A DNA stretch of 58,146 nt from Synechococcus sp. RedBA-s (lineage in GTDB: Bacteria; Cyanobacteriota; Cyanobacteriia; PCC-6307; Cyanobiaceae): assembly GCF_024345495.1 (NCBI RefSeq), contig NZ_JAGQBF010000020.1, positions 1 to 58,146 of the forward strand, in the 5' to 3' direction. The stretch's first letter is position 1, and every line of letters starts with the position of its first letter. The notes under the pieces are model-generated. The model saw only the letters and a list, made by a program, of their open reading frames with translations. It did not search any database and had not been told where the DNA came from. Positions 27,512 through 39,999 of the stretch are shown here, piece by piece. The position numbers were made by a program, and so were the translations under genes.

Positions 27512-28393
27512 TCATGCTGCTCGAGCTTCCCGAGCCGGAGACGGAGCTGGCCCCAGTCCCTGCGGCAGGGCAGAGGGCAGCCTGGTCACCCCCTCCTCCA
27601 GGCAGCCCCTGAGGAAGAGGGGCCCGAAGAGATCGCCACCCTGTTGCAGGTCGACCTTGCCCTGGGAGCAGAGGAAGAGCAGCGCCCAGAACACGCCCAC
27701 CCGGTCCTGGTCCAGATCCGCCGGGGCGGCCTCGGCCCAGGCCTCCACCAGCAGCTCGAAGTCCACCCAGTCGCTGGCGGCCTGCCACTCCAGCAGGAAA
27801 TGGCTGAGGGCGGCGGTGGTTTCCGGCAGTTTCTCGCGGTGGGCCAGGGCCGCCACCTGCTCGATCGCCGCCCGTTCGCTGTAGCGGCGTCCGCGCTGGC
27901 GGGTTCGTCCGCTCACGTCCCCCTGCTCCAGCCGCTCGGAGATGTCCTCCAGCTGGCGGATCAGCTCCCCCAGGGTCACCGGACGCTGCAGAGGAGGAGG
28001 TGCCACGGCGCGCCTCAGCAGGTGCCGCTCCGGCCGCCGCGGCAGCTGAAACGACAGCAATTCAAAGGATTCAGCGTCGTCGTCACCGAAGGGGAAGGCT
28101 TCCAGTTCCGTTTCCGGCTCCGGCGGCAGGGTCTGCTGCTCGAGGATCTCAGCCTTGAGGCTCACCAGCACGGAGGCCGCCAGGAAGGCCTCGCTGGTGA
28201 CGGCCAGATCGCTCTCGAAGCTGCCGCCCTCACCAGGCCTGCTCACCAGCCTGGGGGCACCGATGCGCTGGCGCAGCTGGTCGAGGAAGCCATCGACCAC
28301 GGCAATCACATCCACGTCCCAGGGGTCGATCTCGCCGCGCTCGGCGGCATCCTGCAGCAGGCGAATCGCCAGCCTGGCGCCGGCTTCAGCCAA
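27512..28393 (-). CDS. scpA: Segregation and condensation protein A (ScpA)
   Basis: ScpA is the kleisin that bridges SMC heads for chromosome condensation. The 293-residue product has the N-terminal LLQDAAERGEIDPWDVDVIAVVDGFLDQ helical block, followed by AAFLVSLKAEILEQ-type kleisin sequence and a C-terminal winged-helix region (VGVFWALLFLCSQGKVDLQQ). A low-complexity charged linker separates the parts, which is common in cyanobacterial ScpA. scpB is not nearby. It follows the LapA-like gene by about 60 bp on the same strand. Confidence 0.85.
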   Translation of the reverse strand: MAEAGARLAIRLLQDAAERGEIDPWDVDVIAVVDGFLDQLRQRIGAPRLVSRPGEGGSFESDLAVTSEAFLAASVLVSLKAEILEQQTLPPEPETELEAFPFGDDDAESFELLSFQLPRRPERHLLRRAVAPPPLQRPVTLGELIRQLEDISERLEQGDVSGRTRQRGRRYSERAAIEQVAALAHREKLPETTAALSHFLLEWQAASDWVDFELLVEAWAEAAPADLDQDRVGVFWALLFLCSQGKVDLQQGGDLFGPLFLRGCLEEGVTRLPSALPQGLGPAPSPAREARAA

Positions 28394-28456
28394 GACCCTT
28401 CCCCATCTGAGCGAAACGTACCCCGCCTGGGGTGCTGTGGCCAGCAGGGCCTGGTC

Positions 28457-28831
28457 TCAGGCTTCGTTGGAGGCGGGCTCAGGGCTCGGGGCTGAACTCT
28501 GGCCGGCGGCCGGCAGCAGGCTCAGCTGGGCATCCACCGTGGCCCGGTAGCGCTGAACGTCGGCTTCCAGCTCCTGGATCCGCACCTGCTGGGCCACCAG
28601 CTCGCCCTGCTCCTGCAGCTCCTCCACCTTCTTGACAACGCCCGTCCAGACGGCGAACACCCAGGCGGCGGTGGCGCCGAGACCTCCCACCACCAGCATC
28701 ATCGCGGCCAGGGGCAGGGTGGCGCTCACCCCGGGCAGGAAGTGCACTGTGGTGGCTGTGGTGTTTTCCAGGGTGAACATCACCGTGGCCAGACCAAAGC
28801 TGAAGATCAGCACGAAGTTCAGCTGACGCAT
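28457..28831 (-). CDS. LapA (DUF1049) family membrane protein
   Basis: The 124-residue protein has two hydrophobic helices (about 5-22 and 38-62) separated by a short loop, and then a coiled-coil-like segment rich in Glu, Gln and Val (KKVEELQEQGELVAQQVRIQELEADVQRY). The tail is Ser/Pro-rich. This is the layout of LapA/DUF1049 proteins, which in other bacteria take part in lipopolysaccharide assembly with LapB. No lapB is seen here, so the role is open. Confidence 0.75.
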   Translation of the reverse strand: MRQLNFVLIFSFGLATVMFTLENTTATTVHFLPGVSATLPLAAMMLVVGGLGATAAWVFAVWTGVVKKVEELQEQGELVAQQVRIQELEADVQRYRATVDAQLSLLPAAGQSSAPSPEPASNEA

Positions 28832-28919
28832 GGTTCGAAACGCTTGGGGCGAGGCGAAAGAAAGGGTGAAGGCTGGAGCCCGGATGGCCCCGGTGGGCCC
28901 GACTGGCTGGGAGCGTAGG

Positions 28920-28942
28920 CATCCCCCCAGGACAGGGGGATG
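28920..28942 (-). terminator. Candidate terminator hairpin after ndhD
   Basis: CATCCCCC and GGGGGATG form a perfect 8-bp stem around a 7-base loop, 36 bp after the ndhD stop and before the LapA-like gene. There is no T-run after it, so Rho-independent termination is only a possibility. Confidence 0.4.
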
Positions 28943-28978
28943 GGAGGGAGCGATCCGCAGAGTTTCGTAACTCCCCCG

Positions 28979-30673
28979 TTACCCCCCTGCTGAGGGCAGC
29001 AGGGGGGCCACCAGCAGGTGCTGCTGGGCTTCCCCTCCAGGGTTGAGCAGGGCCAGGGGAAGATTCTGGCGGATCAGCCCCTGGCGGCCGGCTGGAATCA
29101 TCCGGGCCATGGAGGCCTCCTCACGCTGCACCAGGGCTTCGATCGACGCGCGGTAGCTGTCGGTCATCAGGCGGGGGTAGAGGCCGATGCCGATGATCGG
29201 CACCAGCAGGCAGGAAATCACGTAGATCTCCCGCGGTTCGGCATCCACCAGCTTGGAGTGGGAGACCAATTCGCTGTTCTCCTTGCCGAAGAAGATCTCT
29301 CGCAGCATCGAGAGCAGGTAGATGGGAGTCAGGATCACCCCCACCGCCGCCAGGGAGGCCATGACGATGCGGAAGCTGAGCGAATAGGCCTCACTGGTGA
29401 CGAAGCCGACGAACACCATCAGTTCGGAAACGAAGCCGCTCATCCCAGGCAGGGCCAGCGAGGCCAGGGAGCAGACGGTCCAGAGGGCGAACATCTTGCG
29501 CATTTTCTGGCCCACCCCGCCCATTTCATCGAGTTGAAGGGTGTGGGTGCGGTCGTAGGTGGCTCCCACCAGGAAGAACAGGCTGGCGCCGATCAGGCCG
29601 TGGCTGACCATCTGCAGCATGGCGCCGCTGGTGCCGAGGGCACTGAAGCTGCCGATGCCGATCAGCACAAAGCCCATGTGGCTGATGGAGCTGTAGGCGA
29701 TTTTGCGCTTGAGGTTGCGCTGGGCGAAGGAGGTGAGCGCCGCGTAGATGATGTTCACCACCCCCAGAACCACCAGCAGGGGGGCGAATTGGGCGTGGGC
29801 GTCGGGCAGCAGCTGCACGTTGAAGCGCAGCAGCGCATAGCCCCCCATCTTCAGCAGGATGCCGGCCAGCAGCATGTGCACCGGTGCCGTGGCTTCGCCG
29901 TGGGCATCGGGCAGCCAGGTGTGCAAGGGCACAATCGGCAATTTCACGCCGAAGGCGATCAACAGGCCGGCGTAGGCCAGCAGCTCGAAGCGGGTGCCGA
30001 ACTCCTTAGCCGCCAGGGCTGTGTACTCAAAGCTGGGGGGGCCACCACCCTGGAAGCCCATCGCCAGAGCAGCCAGCAGGATGAACACCGAGCCGCCGGC
30101 CGTGTAGAGGATGAACTTGGTGGCGGCGTACTGGCGCTTTTTGGCGCCCCAGATCGCCAGCAGCAGGTACACCGGCAGCAGCTCCAGCTCCCAGGAGAGG
30201 AAGAACAGGAGCATGTCCTGCACGGCGAAGACGGCGATCTGGCCGCCGTCCATGGCCAGGATCAGGAAATAGAACAGGCGAGGTTTGAAGGTGACCGGCC
30301 AGGCCGCCAGCACCGCCAGGGCGGTGATGAAGCTGGTGAGCAGGATCAGGGGCATCGAGAGCCCATCGGCGCCCACCGACCAGGCCAGGCCCAGCTTGGG
30401 CACCCACTCCACCCGCTCGATCAGCTGAAGTCCGGCCACGGAGGGGTCGTAGCCGTTGAGGTAGGCGCCGGCGGTCACCAGGAAGGTGACCAGAGCAACA
30501 CCAAGGGCGTACCAGCGGATCGTCTTGCCGTCGCCTGGATCCGGGATGAAGGGGATCAGCAGGGCCGCGGCGATCGGCATCAGGATCGAAACGCTCAGCC
30601 AGGGGAAGGCGGTGGCGGGGGCGTCGCCCAAGGCCGCAAGGGCGCCCGTGGCAACGGCAGGATCGAGCGGCAC
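28979..30673 (-). CDS. ndhD: NAD(P)H-quinone oxidoreductase subunit 4 (NdhD)
   Basis: NdhD is an antiporter-like proton-pumping membrane subunit of NDH-1. The 564-residue protein has about 14 helices. Conserved family segments visible are [35 protein letters not shown] (with the channel Glu), [17 protein letters not shown] and [16 protein letters not shown]. The sequence fits the NdhD1 type, used in the respiratory and cyclic NDH-1L complex, rather than the CO2-uptake forms. It follows ndhF by 89 bp. Confidence 0.95.
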   Translation of the reverse strand: MPLDPAVATGALAALGDAPATAFPWLSVSILMPIAAALLIPFIPDPGDGKTIRWYALGVALVTFLVTAGAYLNGYDPSVAGLQLIERVEWVPKLGLAWSVGADGLSMPLILLTSFITALAVLAAWPVTFKPRLFYFLILAMDGGQIAVFAVQDMLLFFLSWELELLPVYLLLAIWGAKKRQYAATKFILYTAGGSVFILLAALAMGFQGGGPPSFEYTALAAKEFGTRFELLAYAGLLIAFGVKLPIVPLHTWLPDAHGEATAPVHMLLAGILLKMGGYALLRFNVQLLPDAHAQFAPLLVVLGVVNIIYAALTSFAQRNLKRKIAYSSISHMGFVLIGIGSFSALGTSGAMLQMVSHGLIGASLFFLVGATYDRTHTLQLDEMGGVGQKMRKMFALWTVCSLASLALPGMSGFVSELMVFVGFVTSEAYSLSFRIVMASLAAVGVILTPIYLLSMLREIFFGKENSELVSHSKLVDAEPREIYVISCLLVPIIGIGLYPRLMTDSYRASIEALVQREEASMARMIPAGRQGLIRQNLPLALLNPGGEAQQHLLVAPLLPSAGG

Positions 30674-30762
30674 GGAGGCAGGGATCAGGTCTGGGCGGAG
30701 TGTAGAAATACCTGCCGCTCAGCCCGCCCCCAGATAAGGGATGACACACACAGTGCCCGGGC

Positions 30763-32805
30763 TCAGAAGCTGCTGAACAGCACCACCAGGGCGATGACGC
30801 CACCGAACACGATCAGGGCATAGAACTGGGCCCGGCCGGTTTCGAAGTACTTGAGACCTTCGCCGCTGCCCAGCGTCAGCAGGCCGGTGAGGTTCACCAC
30901 CCCATCCACCACCTTGGCGTCCACCTCAAGCACCTGACGGGCCAGCTTGCGACTGCCGCGGACAAACAGCTTGTCGTTGAGGTCGTCGAGATACCACTTG
31001 TTGGCCAGGAAGGCGTTGAGGCTGGGGAAGCGGGCGGCCACCAGGGTGGCCAGATCCAGCTTGTGCAGCGAGTAGGCCAGCACCGCAATGGTGATGCCGG
31101 TGATCGAGACCGCCACCGAAGCCGCCGCCAGGGGTAGGAATTCAGCCCATGAGAAATGCTCCGCCATCTCAGCGGCCACCTCGGGATTCAGCAGACCGGC
31201 GAAGCGGCTGTGCCAGGGGGTGCCCAGCAGGCCGATCAGCGCCGACGGCACCGCCAGCACCGCCAGGGGGAGAGTCATCTGCCAGCCGGATTCATGGGGG
31301 TGGCTGGCGTGCTGGCCATGGCCGGCTCCCTCGCCTTCCACCGCGGCCCCAGGGGCCGCCTTGCCGGCCTCTTGGAGCAGCTGGGCCCGAACGGCTGCGT
31401 CGTTGCCGCGGAATTCGCCCTCGAAGGTGAGGAAGTAGAGCCGGAACATGTAGAAGGCCGTCATGCCGGCGGTGAGGAAGCCCACCACCCAGAGCAGTGG
31501 ATAGGTGTTGAAGGCCTGGCCAAGGATCTCGTCCTTGCTCCAGAAGCCCGCCAGGGGCGGAATGCCGCTGATGGCCACACAGCCGATCAGGAAGGTGATC
31601 GATGTCACCGGCATGAACTTGCGTAGGCCTCCCATCAGGCGCATGTCCTGGGCCAGCACCGGCTCATGGCCCACCACCTCCTCCATGGCATGGATCACCG
31701 AGCCGGAGCCCAGGAACAGCATCGCCTTGAAGAAGGCATGGGTGACCAGGTGGAACATGCCGGCCACCGGGGCTCCGCAGCCCATGGCCAGCATCATGTA
31801 ACCCAGCTGACTGACTGTGCTGTAGGCCAGCCCCTTCTTCAGGTCCATCTGGGTGAGGGCGATCGAGGCCCCCAGGAAGCAGGTGATCGTGCCCACCACG
31901 GCGATCACCAGCTGCACCTGTGGAAAGGGTGCGTAGACCGGTTGCAGCCGCGCCACCAGGAAGACGCCGGCGGCCACCATCGTGGCGGCATGGATCAGGG
32001 CGGAGATGGGGGTGGGACCCTCCATGGCGTCGGGCAGCCACACGTGCAGGGGGAACTGGGCCGACTTGGCCATCGGTCCCATGAACACCAGCAGGCAGAG
32101 CAGCACCGCCGCACCGTTGGAGAGGCTGCCGCTGGCCACGGCCTCGGAGAGGCGCGCGCCGATCTCCTCGAAGCCGAAGGCACCGGTGGCCCAGAAGAGC
32201 CCGAGGATGCCCAGCAGCAGGCCGAAGTCGCCGACCCGGTTCACCACGAAGGCCTTCTGGGCGGCGTTGGCGGCTCCGTCACGGTCGTACCAGAAGCCCA
32301 CCAGCAGGTAGGAGCACATGCCCACCAGCTCCCAGAAGACATAGATCTCCAGAAGGTTCGGGCTGATCACCAGGCCCAGCATTGAGCTGCTGAACAGGGC
32401 CAGATAGGTGAAAAAGCGCACATAGCCCTTGTCGTGGGCCATGTAGCCATCGGAATACACCATCACCAGCAGGGCGATGGTGGTGACCAGCGACAGCATC
32501 ACGGCGCCGAGGGCATCCACTCGGAAGCCCATCTGCAGATTGAAGCTGCCGGCGCTGGCCCAGTCGAAGAGCACTTCGGTGGTGGGTGCCCCCGCTAGCT
32601 GCTCTGCCAGCACGGCGAAACTGAGCACCGCAGCCGCCCCGACGCAGCTCAGCAGCAGCAGGGCCACCGGCTTACGCAGCCGGTTGACGGTTCGATTGAA
32701 GCTGATCAGGCCGAGGCCGGTGATGGCCGCCCCCGCCAGGGGCAACACGGGGATCAACCAGGCAAGTTCGGCAGCCGACGTCATCCAGCTCAGGGTGCGG
32801 GCCAC
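30763..32805 (-). CDS. ndhF: NAD(P)H-quinone oxidoreductase subunit 5 (NdhF)
   Basis: NdhF is the distal antiporter-like subunit of NDH-1 with a long lateral helix. The 680-residue protein has GFRVDALGAVMLSLVT, WELVGMCSYLLVGFWYDRDGAANAAQKAFVVNRVGDFG, FPLHVWLPDAMEGPTPISALIHAATMVAAGVFLVARL and the C-terminal lateral-helix region. This is the NdhF1 form that pairs with NdhD1. A His-rich loop (GAGHGQHASHPHESG, about residues 506-520) precedes a C-terminal helix. The gene order NnrU-like, ndhF, ndhD runs on one strand. Confidence 0.95.
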   Translation of the reverse strand: MARTLSWMTSAAELAWLIPVLPLAGAAITGLGLISFNRTVNRLRKPVALLLLSCVGAAAVLSFAVLAEQLAGAPTTEVLFDWASAGSFNLQMGFRVDALGAVMLSLVTTIALLVMVYSDGYMAHDKGYVRFFTYLALFSSSMLGLVISPNLLEIYVFWELVGMCSYLLVGFWYDRDGAANAAQKAFVVNRVGDFGLLLGILGLFWATGAFGFEEIGARLSEAVASGSLSNGAAVLLCLLVFMGPMAKSAQFPLHVWLPDAMEGPTPISALIHAATMVAAGVFLVARLQPVYAPFPQVQLVIAVVGTITCFLGASIALTQMDLKKGLAYSTVSQLGYMMLAMGCGAPVAGMFHLVTHAFFKAMLFLGSGSVIHAMEEVVGHEPVLAQDMRLMGGLRKFMPVTSITFLIGCVAISGIPPLAGFWSKDEILGQAFNTYPLLWVVGFLTAGMTAFYMFRLYFLTFEGEFRGNDAAVRAQLLQEAGKAAPGAAVEGEGAGHGQHASHPHESGWQMTLPLAVLAVPSALIGLLGTPWHSRFAGLLNPEVAAEMAEHFSWAEFLPLAAASVAVSITGITIAVLAYSLHKLDLATLVAARFPSLNAFLANKWYLDDLNDKLFVRGSRKLARQVLEVDAKVVDGVVNLTGLLTLGSGEGLKYFETGRAQFYALIVFGGVIALVVLFSSF

Positions 32806-32889
32806 CGGAGTGTAAGCAGCTTGCCCCGTTGGCTTCGGGCTGTGTGTTGGACCGCGATCAGGGGGCCAGCGCTGCTGTCAGGGGCCACC

Positions 32890-33741
32890 TCAGCCCAGCA
32901 GCCGACCCAGCGGTCCCCCCAGAAACGCCCCGGCCGCCAGGCCCAGGAAGCGGTGGCTCCACCAGAGCAGAGCGATGGCGATGACGATTCCCAACTGGGA
33001 GGGCCGCAGGACTTCTGCCCAGACCAGCTGCTGGCGGCCGTCGAGCACGGCGCGGAAAGGAATCACTGAGGTGCTGGCGCGCAGCTCCTCGAAGGCCTCC
33101 CCGAAACGAGCCCGCAGCCGCCGGTCGCCATGCCAGACCGCGAACAGGTGGTGGCCGATCAGCCCAACGCAGGTGACCACCATGAAACTGCTGCCGATCC
33201 AGAGCAGGTGGGTGGCGCACCAGAGCACCTGTCCCACCGCCTGGGGATGGCGGCTGATGCGGATGATCCCGGTGGCATAGAGGCGCACCTGCGGCTTCAG
33301 TACTGCCGGGATCTCCAGCAGGTTGTAGGTGGCCGGGTAGAGAAAGAAAAAGCTGATGGCCGTGCCCACCCAGACCAGCGGGATCAGTCCTGGGGTGCCC
33401 TGGAGGTTCCACAGCCGCACCCCCTCGTAGCGGTGGGCGATGAAATAGCCCACCACCACCACGGCCGACGGGATGCTCACCGCGGCGAACAGCAGGCGCC
33501 ACAGCCGGGGCCCCAGGAGCTGTTCCGCCCGCACCCGCAGGGCCGCACCACCGCTGTGGACCAGGGCGAAGGCCAGCAGCAGGGCGAGCATCACCAGGCT
33601 GGAGTGGTGCTCCGGCGGCACGACCTCGAGGCCGGCGCCAGGGCCGGCGGCGAGAGCGGCGGTGAGCAGGGCGAAGCAGGGCGGGGACAGAGCCAAGAAG
33701 CCGCAGCGGAAGCGGAGATTCTGGCGGAGGTGTCGTTCCAT
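32890..33741 (-). CDS. NnrU-family membrane protein (15-cis-zeta-carotene isomerase-like)
   Basis: The 283-residue protein has about six hydrophobic helices. An early [10 protein letters not shown] segment, the block [28 protein letters not shown] and a [14 protein letters not shown] motif carry the conserved His residues of NnrU/Z-ISO proteins, which coordinate heme in the plant isomerase. Plant Z-ISO converts 15-cis to all-trans bonds in zeta-carotene. Many bacterial NnrU homologues have other or unknown roles. It is divergent from the LysR-type gene (88 bp) and lies 84 bp upstream of ndhF on the same strand. Carotene genes crtP and crtB are about 2.5 kb away. Confidence 0.75.
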   Translation of the reverse strand: MERHLRQNLRFRCGFLALSPPCFALLTAALAAGPGAGLEVVPPEHHSSLVMLALLLAFALVHSGGAALRVRAEQLLGPRLWRLLFAAVSIPSAVVVVGYFIAHRYEGVRLWNLQGTPGLIPLVWVGTAISFFFLYPATYNLLEIPAVLKPQVRLYATGIIRISRHPQAVGQVLWCATHLLWIGSSFMVVTCVGLIGHHLFAVWHGDRRLRARFGEAFEELRASTSVIPFRAVLDGRQQLVWAEVLRPSQLGIVIAIALLWWSHRFLGLAAGAFLGGPLGRLLG

Positions 33742-33829
33742 CCCGGCCTGGGGTCACGGGCAACGGGGGGAACGAGTTTCCCCTTTAGAGTTCTGGCTTC
33801 CAGCCGGAGCCAGGCCCAGGGCCCATCCC

Positions 33830-34831
33830 ATGGCTGATCTGCCCTTCACCCTCGATCAGCTGCGCATCCTGCGCGCCATCGCCAGCGAGGGCAGCTTCAA
33901 GAAGGCTGCCGACAGCCTCTACGTCACCCAGCCGGCGGTGAGTCTGCAGATCCAGAACCTGGAGAAGCAGCTGGATGTTTCCCTGTTCGATCGGGGCGGT
34001 CGCAAGGCGCAGCTCACTGAAGCCGGCCACCTCCTGCTCAGCTACTGCGACCGGATCCTCAGCCAGTGCCAGGAGGCTTGCCGCGCCCTCGATGATCTCC
34101 ACAACCTGCGCGGTGGCTCCCTGATCGTGGGGGCCAGCCAGACCACGGGCACTTATCTGATGCCCCGCATGATCGGCCTGTTCCGCCAGAAATACCCCGA
34201 TGTCTCGGTGCAACTCCAGGTGCACAGCACCCGCCGCACCAGCTGGAGCGTGGCCAATGGTCAGGTCGATCTGGCGATCATTGGCGGCGAGCTGCCCACC
34301 GAACTGACGGATCTGCTCCAGGTGGTGCCCTACGCCAACGATGAGCTGGCGCTGGTGTTGCCGGTGAAGCATCCCCTCGCGCGCCTGCCGGAGCTGCACA
34401 AGGACGACCTCTACCGCCTCGGCTTCGTCTGCCTCGATGCCCAGTCAACCACCCGCAAGATGGTGGATCAGCTGCTGGCGCGCTCCGGTTTCGAGGTGCA
34501 GCGCCTCAAGATCGAGATGGAACTCAACTCCTTTGAGGCGATCAAGAACGCCGTGCAGTCGGGCCTTGGCGCCGCCTTCCTGCCGGTGGTTTCGATCGAG
34601 CGCGAACTGGCCACGGGCAGCCTGCACCGCCCGATCGTCTCTGATCTGCTGGTGCGCCGTCAGCTCAAGCTGATCACCCACCCCGCCCGCTACTGCTCCA
34701 GGGCCTCCGAGGCCTTCCGCCGCGAAATTCTGCCGGTGTTCGCCAGTCCAGATAGCCCCCTGCGCCAGCCCGCGGTACGGCCTTCGGCCACCCCGGTGGA
34801 GGCTGTGGCCCAGGCGGCCTCGGCCTCCTGA
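33830..34831 (+). CDS. rbcR: LysR-type regulator, RbcR/CbbR-like
   Basis: The 333-residue protein has the LysR HTH near residues 7-65 ([42 protein letters not shown]) and a periplasmic-binding-like effector domain. The HTH and the [25 protein letters not shown] segment resemble cyanobacterial RbcR/CmpR/NdhR regulators of CO2 fixation and inorganic carbon genes. The rbcL operon is not in the window, so targets are inferred from family only. The start is the ATG before [10 protein letters not shown], since the open frame upstream is antisense to the NnrU-like gene. Confidence 0.8.
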   Translation: MADLPFTLDQLRILRAIASEGSFKKAADSLYVTQPAVSLQIQNLEKQLDVSLFDRGGRKAQLTEAGHLLLSYCDRILSQCQEACRALDDLHNLRGGSLIVGASQTTGTYLMPRMIGLFRQKYPDVSVQLQVHSTRRTSWSVANGQVDLAIIGGELPTELTDLLQVVPYANDELALVLPVKHPLARLPELHKDDLYRLGFVCLDAQSTTRKMVDQLLARSGFEVQRLKIEMELNSFEAIKNAVQSGLGAAFLPVVSIERELATGSLHRPIVSDLLVRRQLKLITHPARYCSRASEAFRREILPVFASPDSPLRQPAVRPSATPVEAVAQAASAS

Positions 34832-34844
34832 GCCAGCACTCCGA

Positions 34845-35569
34845 TCAGAACTGGCCAGCTTCGGGGGTGAGGCCGGCGGCATCGTCGGCAATGCCCTTGG
34901 TCTGGAACTTGTTGCCGCTGATGTCGGTCTGGTAAACGCAGCGCACGACAGGCTTGTCGCGGATCGAGCCGATGTAGGCGAAGGTGTTCATGCGCTGCTT
35001 GCACTGGCGTATTTGCTCGGAGGTCACCGCGCCCTCCTTCTGCAGCACGCTCCAGTTTTCCCGCCGGATCACGCAGCCCGGCTGCAGGGTGGGCTGGGTC
35101 ACGAAGCTGCTGCTGGGGTTCATGGTGGTGTAGAGCTCCACATCCATCACAAAGGCACTGGCCCCCCACTGCTTGCAGAACTCGGGATCGGGCACCGCCA
35201 GATCCAGCTGCTGGCTGCTGGCAATGTTGCCCTGGTTGCCGGGGGTGTTGCTCGACAGTGCTGTGCCGATACCGATGCCCAGTACCAGCACGCCGGCCAG
35301 CACGGCAATGGTGCCGACATTCAGCTGAATCGGACTGCCGCCACCGCCGCCGGCTCCACCAGTGCCGCCCGGCCCACCACTGCCGCCGCCACCGCCTCGC
35401 TCGGCCATCCGTCGGCCCCGGGGCTCGCGCTCATAGGCCTCATAGGGATCGCGTCCCTCTGCGGCTGGCTTGGGACGGGTCTCGCTGCCACGGCCATAGC
35501 TGCTGCGGCCACCGTCAGCACGGCTGCTGTCACCGCGAGTGCTGTCTGGGCGGCTGTAGCGGGATCGTG

Positions 35570-35573
<4 letters not shown>
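34845..35573 (-). CDS. DUF3172 family membrane protein
   Basis: The 242-residue product has a charged, disordered N-terminus, a glycine-rich run at 60-80, one membrane helix at about 86-106 ([21 protein letters not shown]), and a conserved C-terminal domain with [46 protein letters not shown]-type sequence containing several Cys. This matches the cyanobacterial DUF3172 family, function unknown. Its start overlaps the ndhM stop by 4 bp (ATGA), so translation is probably coupled to an NDH-1 subunit. Confidence 0.75.
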
Positions 35574-38384
<2,811 letters not shown>

Positions 38385-39396
38385 GCCACTCGATCAGGAT
38401 CGGGTTCACCAGCTGCGGGGCTTCGTCGTGGGGGCAGTGGCCCAGCCCCGGTAAAAGCCGCAGCTCACGGACGCCGCTGAACTGATCGGCCCACCGTCTG
38501 GCTTCAGCGGGATTTTCCCAGGGATCGAGTTCGCCCCAGATCATGCGCACCGGCAGGCAGCCAAGGCGCGCGAGGATCTCCGGGGCCAGGTGATCGTCGA
38601 AGAGATTGATGAAGCCGCGGAAGCTCTCCGGCGCCCCCTCATCAGTGCTGGGGCGAAAGAGAAGCTCCACCAGGGCGTCGTCGATGTTGGCGCCACTGGG
38701 ATAGGCCATGGCCAGCACGCGCCGGATGAAAGCGGGCCGCGCCAGGGTGCGGAACAGGGGGGCGATCAGCCAGCGCTGGCGCACCAGCTGCTGGATCAGC
38801 GGCCGGCTGACGCGTTGGGGCCAGGGCAGCAGGGCCAGCCGTTTCTGGTCGAGGGTGCGCTGGGCACAGTCGATCAGGATGACCTGGCTGGGAGCCAGCC
38901 CTCGGGCGATCAGCAGTTCACTGGCCCGCAGAGCCACCACTCCACCGATGGAATTGCCCACCAACTGCAGGCTGGGCGCCGGGCCTGGATCCTGGCTGCC
39001 GCCTGCGGCCAGGATCCAGGCGGCGAAGTCGGCCACCTGCTCGGCCCAGAGATCGAAGCCATAAGCGACAGCTCCCACCCTGGCGGTTTCCCCGCGCAGC
39101 TGGGAGCAGGGTTTGTCGCTGGAGCCGAACCCCAGCAGGTCGATGGCGTAGGTGCAGAAGTGCTCCCCCAGCTCCGGCAGGTTGTGGCGCCAGTGGCCAC
39201 TGGAGGCTCCGAAGCCGTGGATCAACACCACCACACTGGGGACAGGGTGAGCTGATCCCCTGTGCTCCGGGCTCGGTAGCTGGCTGGTGAAGCCGATCGA
39301 GTGACCCCGCCAGCACCAGTGCTGAAGCGGGCGAGGAGCATCGACAGCTGGATCAGTCACGCAGCAGGCCGGAGGGGCGCAAACGGAGGACCCGGC

Positions 39397-39828
39397 TCAG
39401 ACAGCGGCGGTCTGGTTGGCCAGGAGAGCCTTGAGCTTGGCCAGTTCGCCGGACCAGCGGGGATCGGGTGCGCCTTCGGTGATGTCGTCGCTGTGGACCA
39501 CCTTGTTGACGGCTTTGCGGGCCACCGTGGCGGTGGCTCCACCGGCACGGCGGTCGCTGCTGGGGGCAGCGCCGCGGCTGTCGCGCCGCTCGGAGCGCTC
39601 GATGCGCAGGCTGTTGCCGCCGAAGTCGCGGCCGTTGAGTTGCTCGACCACCGCATCAGCGAGCTTTTCGTCGTCGACGTTGGCGAAGCCGAAGCCGCGG
39701 CAGGCACCCGTTTCGCGGTCTTGGACGGTCTTGAAGCGCACGCCTTCACCGACGGCGGTGAACAGAGCAGTCAGCTCCTTGTCATCGAAGCTCTGCGGCA
39801 GGTTGCCGACGTAAAGACGAACGCTCAT
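39397..39828 (-). CDS. RNA-binding protein with one RRM
   Basis: The N-terminal 82 residues form an RRM: RNP2 is RLYVGN at 4-9 and RNP1 is RGFGFANV at 44-51. The RRM is the kind found in cyanobacterial Rbp proteins that bind RNA under cold or stress. Instead of the usual glycine-rich tail it carries a lysine-containing tail (VARKAVNKVVHS, then DPRWSGELAKLKALLANQ). The leader on the minus strand is pyrimidine-rich without a clear Shine-Dalgarno. Confidence 0.9.
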   Translation of the reverse strand: MSVRLYVGNLPQSFDDKELTALFTAVGEGVRFKTVQDRETGACRGFGFANVDDEKLADAVVEQLNGRDFGGNSLRIERSERRDSRGAAPSSDRRAGGATATVARKAVNKVVHSDDITEGAPDPRWSGELAKLKALLANQTAAV

Positions 39829-39966
39829 GAAACGAGGGAGGAAGGGGGAATGTTTGACCGATGGCGGAGTGTTGATCGATGAACAGGTTGGTCTGGAGAG
39901 CCAGTGGCTCGGAAATCCCTTGACGAAACCTCAGACGATCAGCCGATGCTTACGGGCGGTGTCAGG

Positions 39967-39990
39967 CTGTGAATAGATGCCTTTTCACAG
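39967..39990 (-). terminator. Candidate terminator hairpin after the CCA-adding enzyme gene
   Basis: CTGTGAA and TTCACAG form a perfect 7-bp stem around a 10-base loop, 9 bases after the stop of the tRNA nucleotidyltransferase gene. The remaining 137 bp up to the RRM gene start form that gene's leader and promoter region. I see no further feature there. The terminator role is inference. Confidence 0.35.
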
Positions 39991-39999
39991 TTCAGTAAA

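Noticed and set aside
29018-30823. 601-aa open frame antisense to ndhD
   Set aside because: Same low-complexity His/Gln/Gly composition, opposite a clear NDH-1 gene.
32858-33763. 301-aa minus-strand frame overlapping the NnrU-like gene in another phase
   Set aside because: Arg/Pro/Gly-rich, no hydrophobic pattern, whereas the other phase has clear membrane helices and family motifs.
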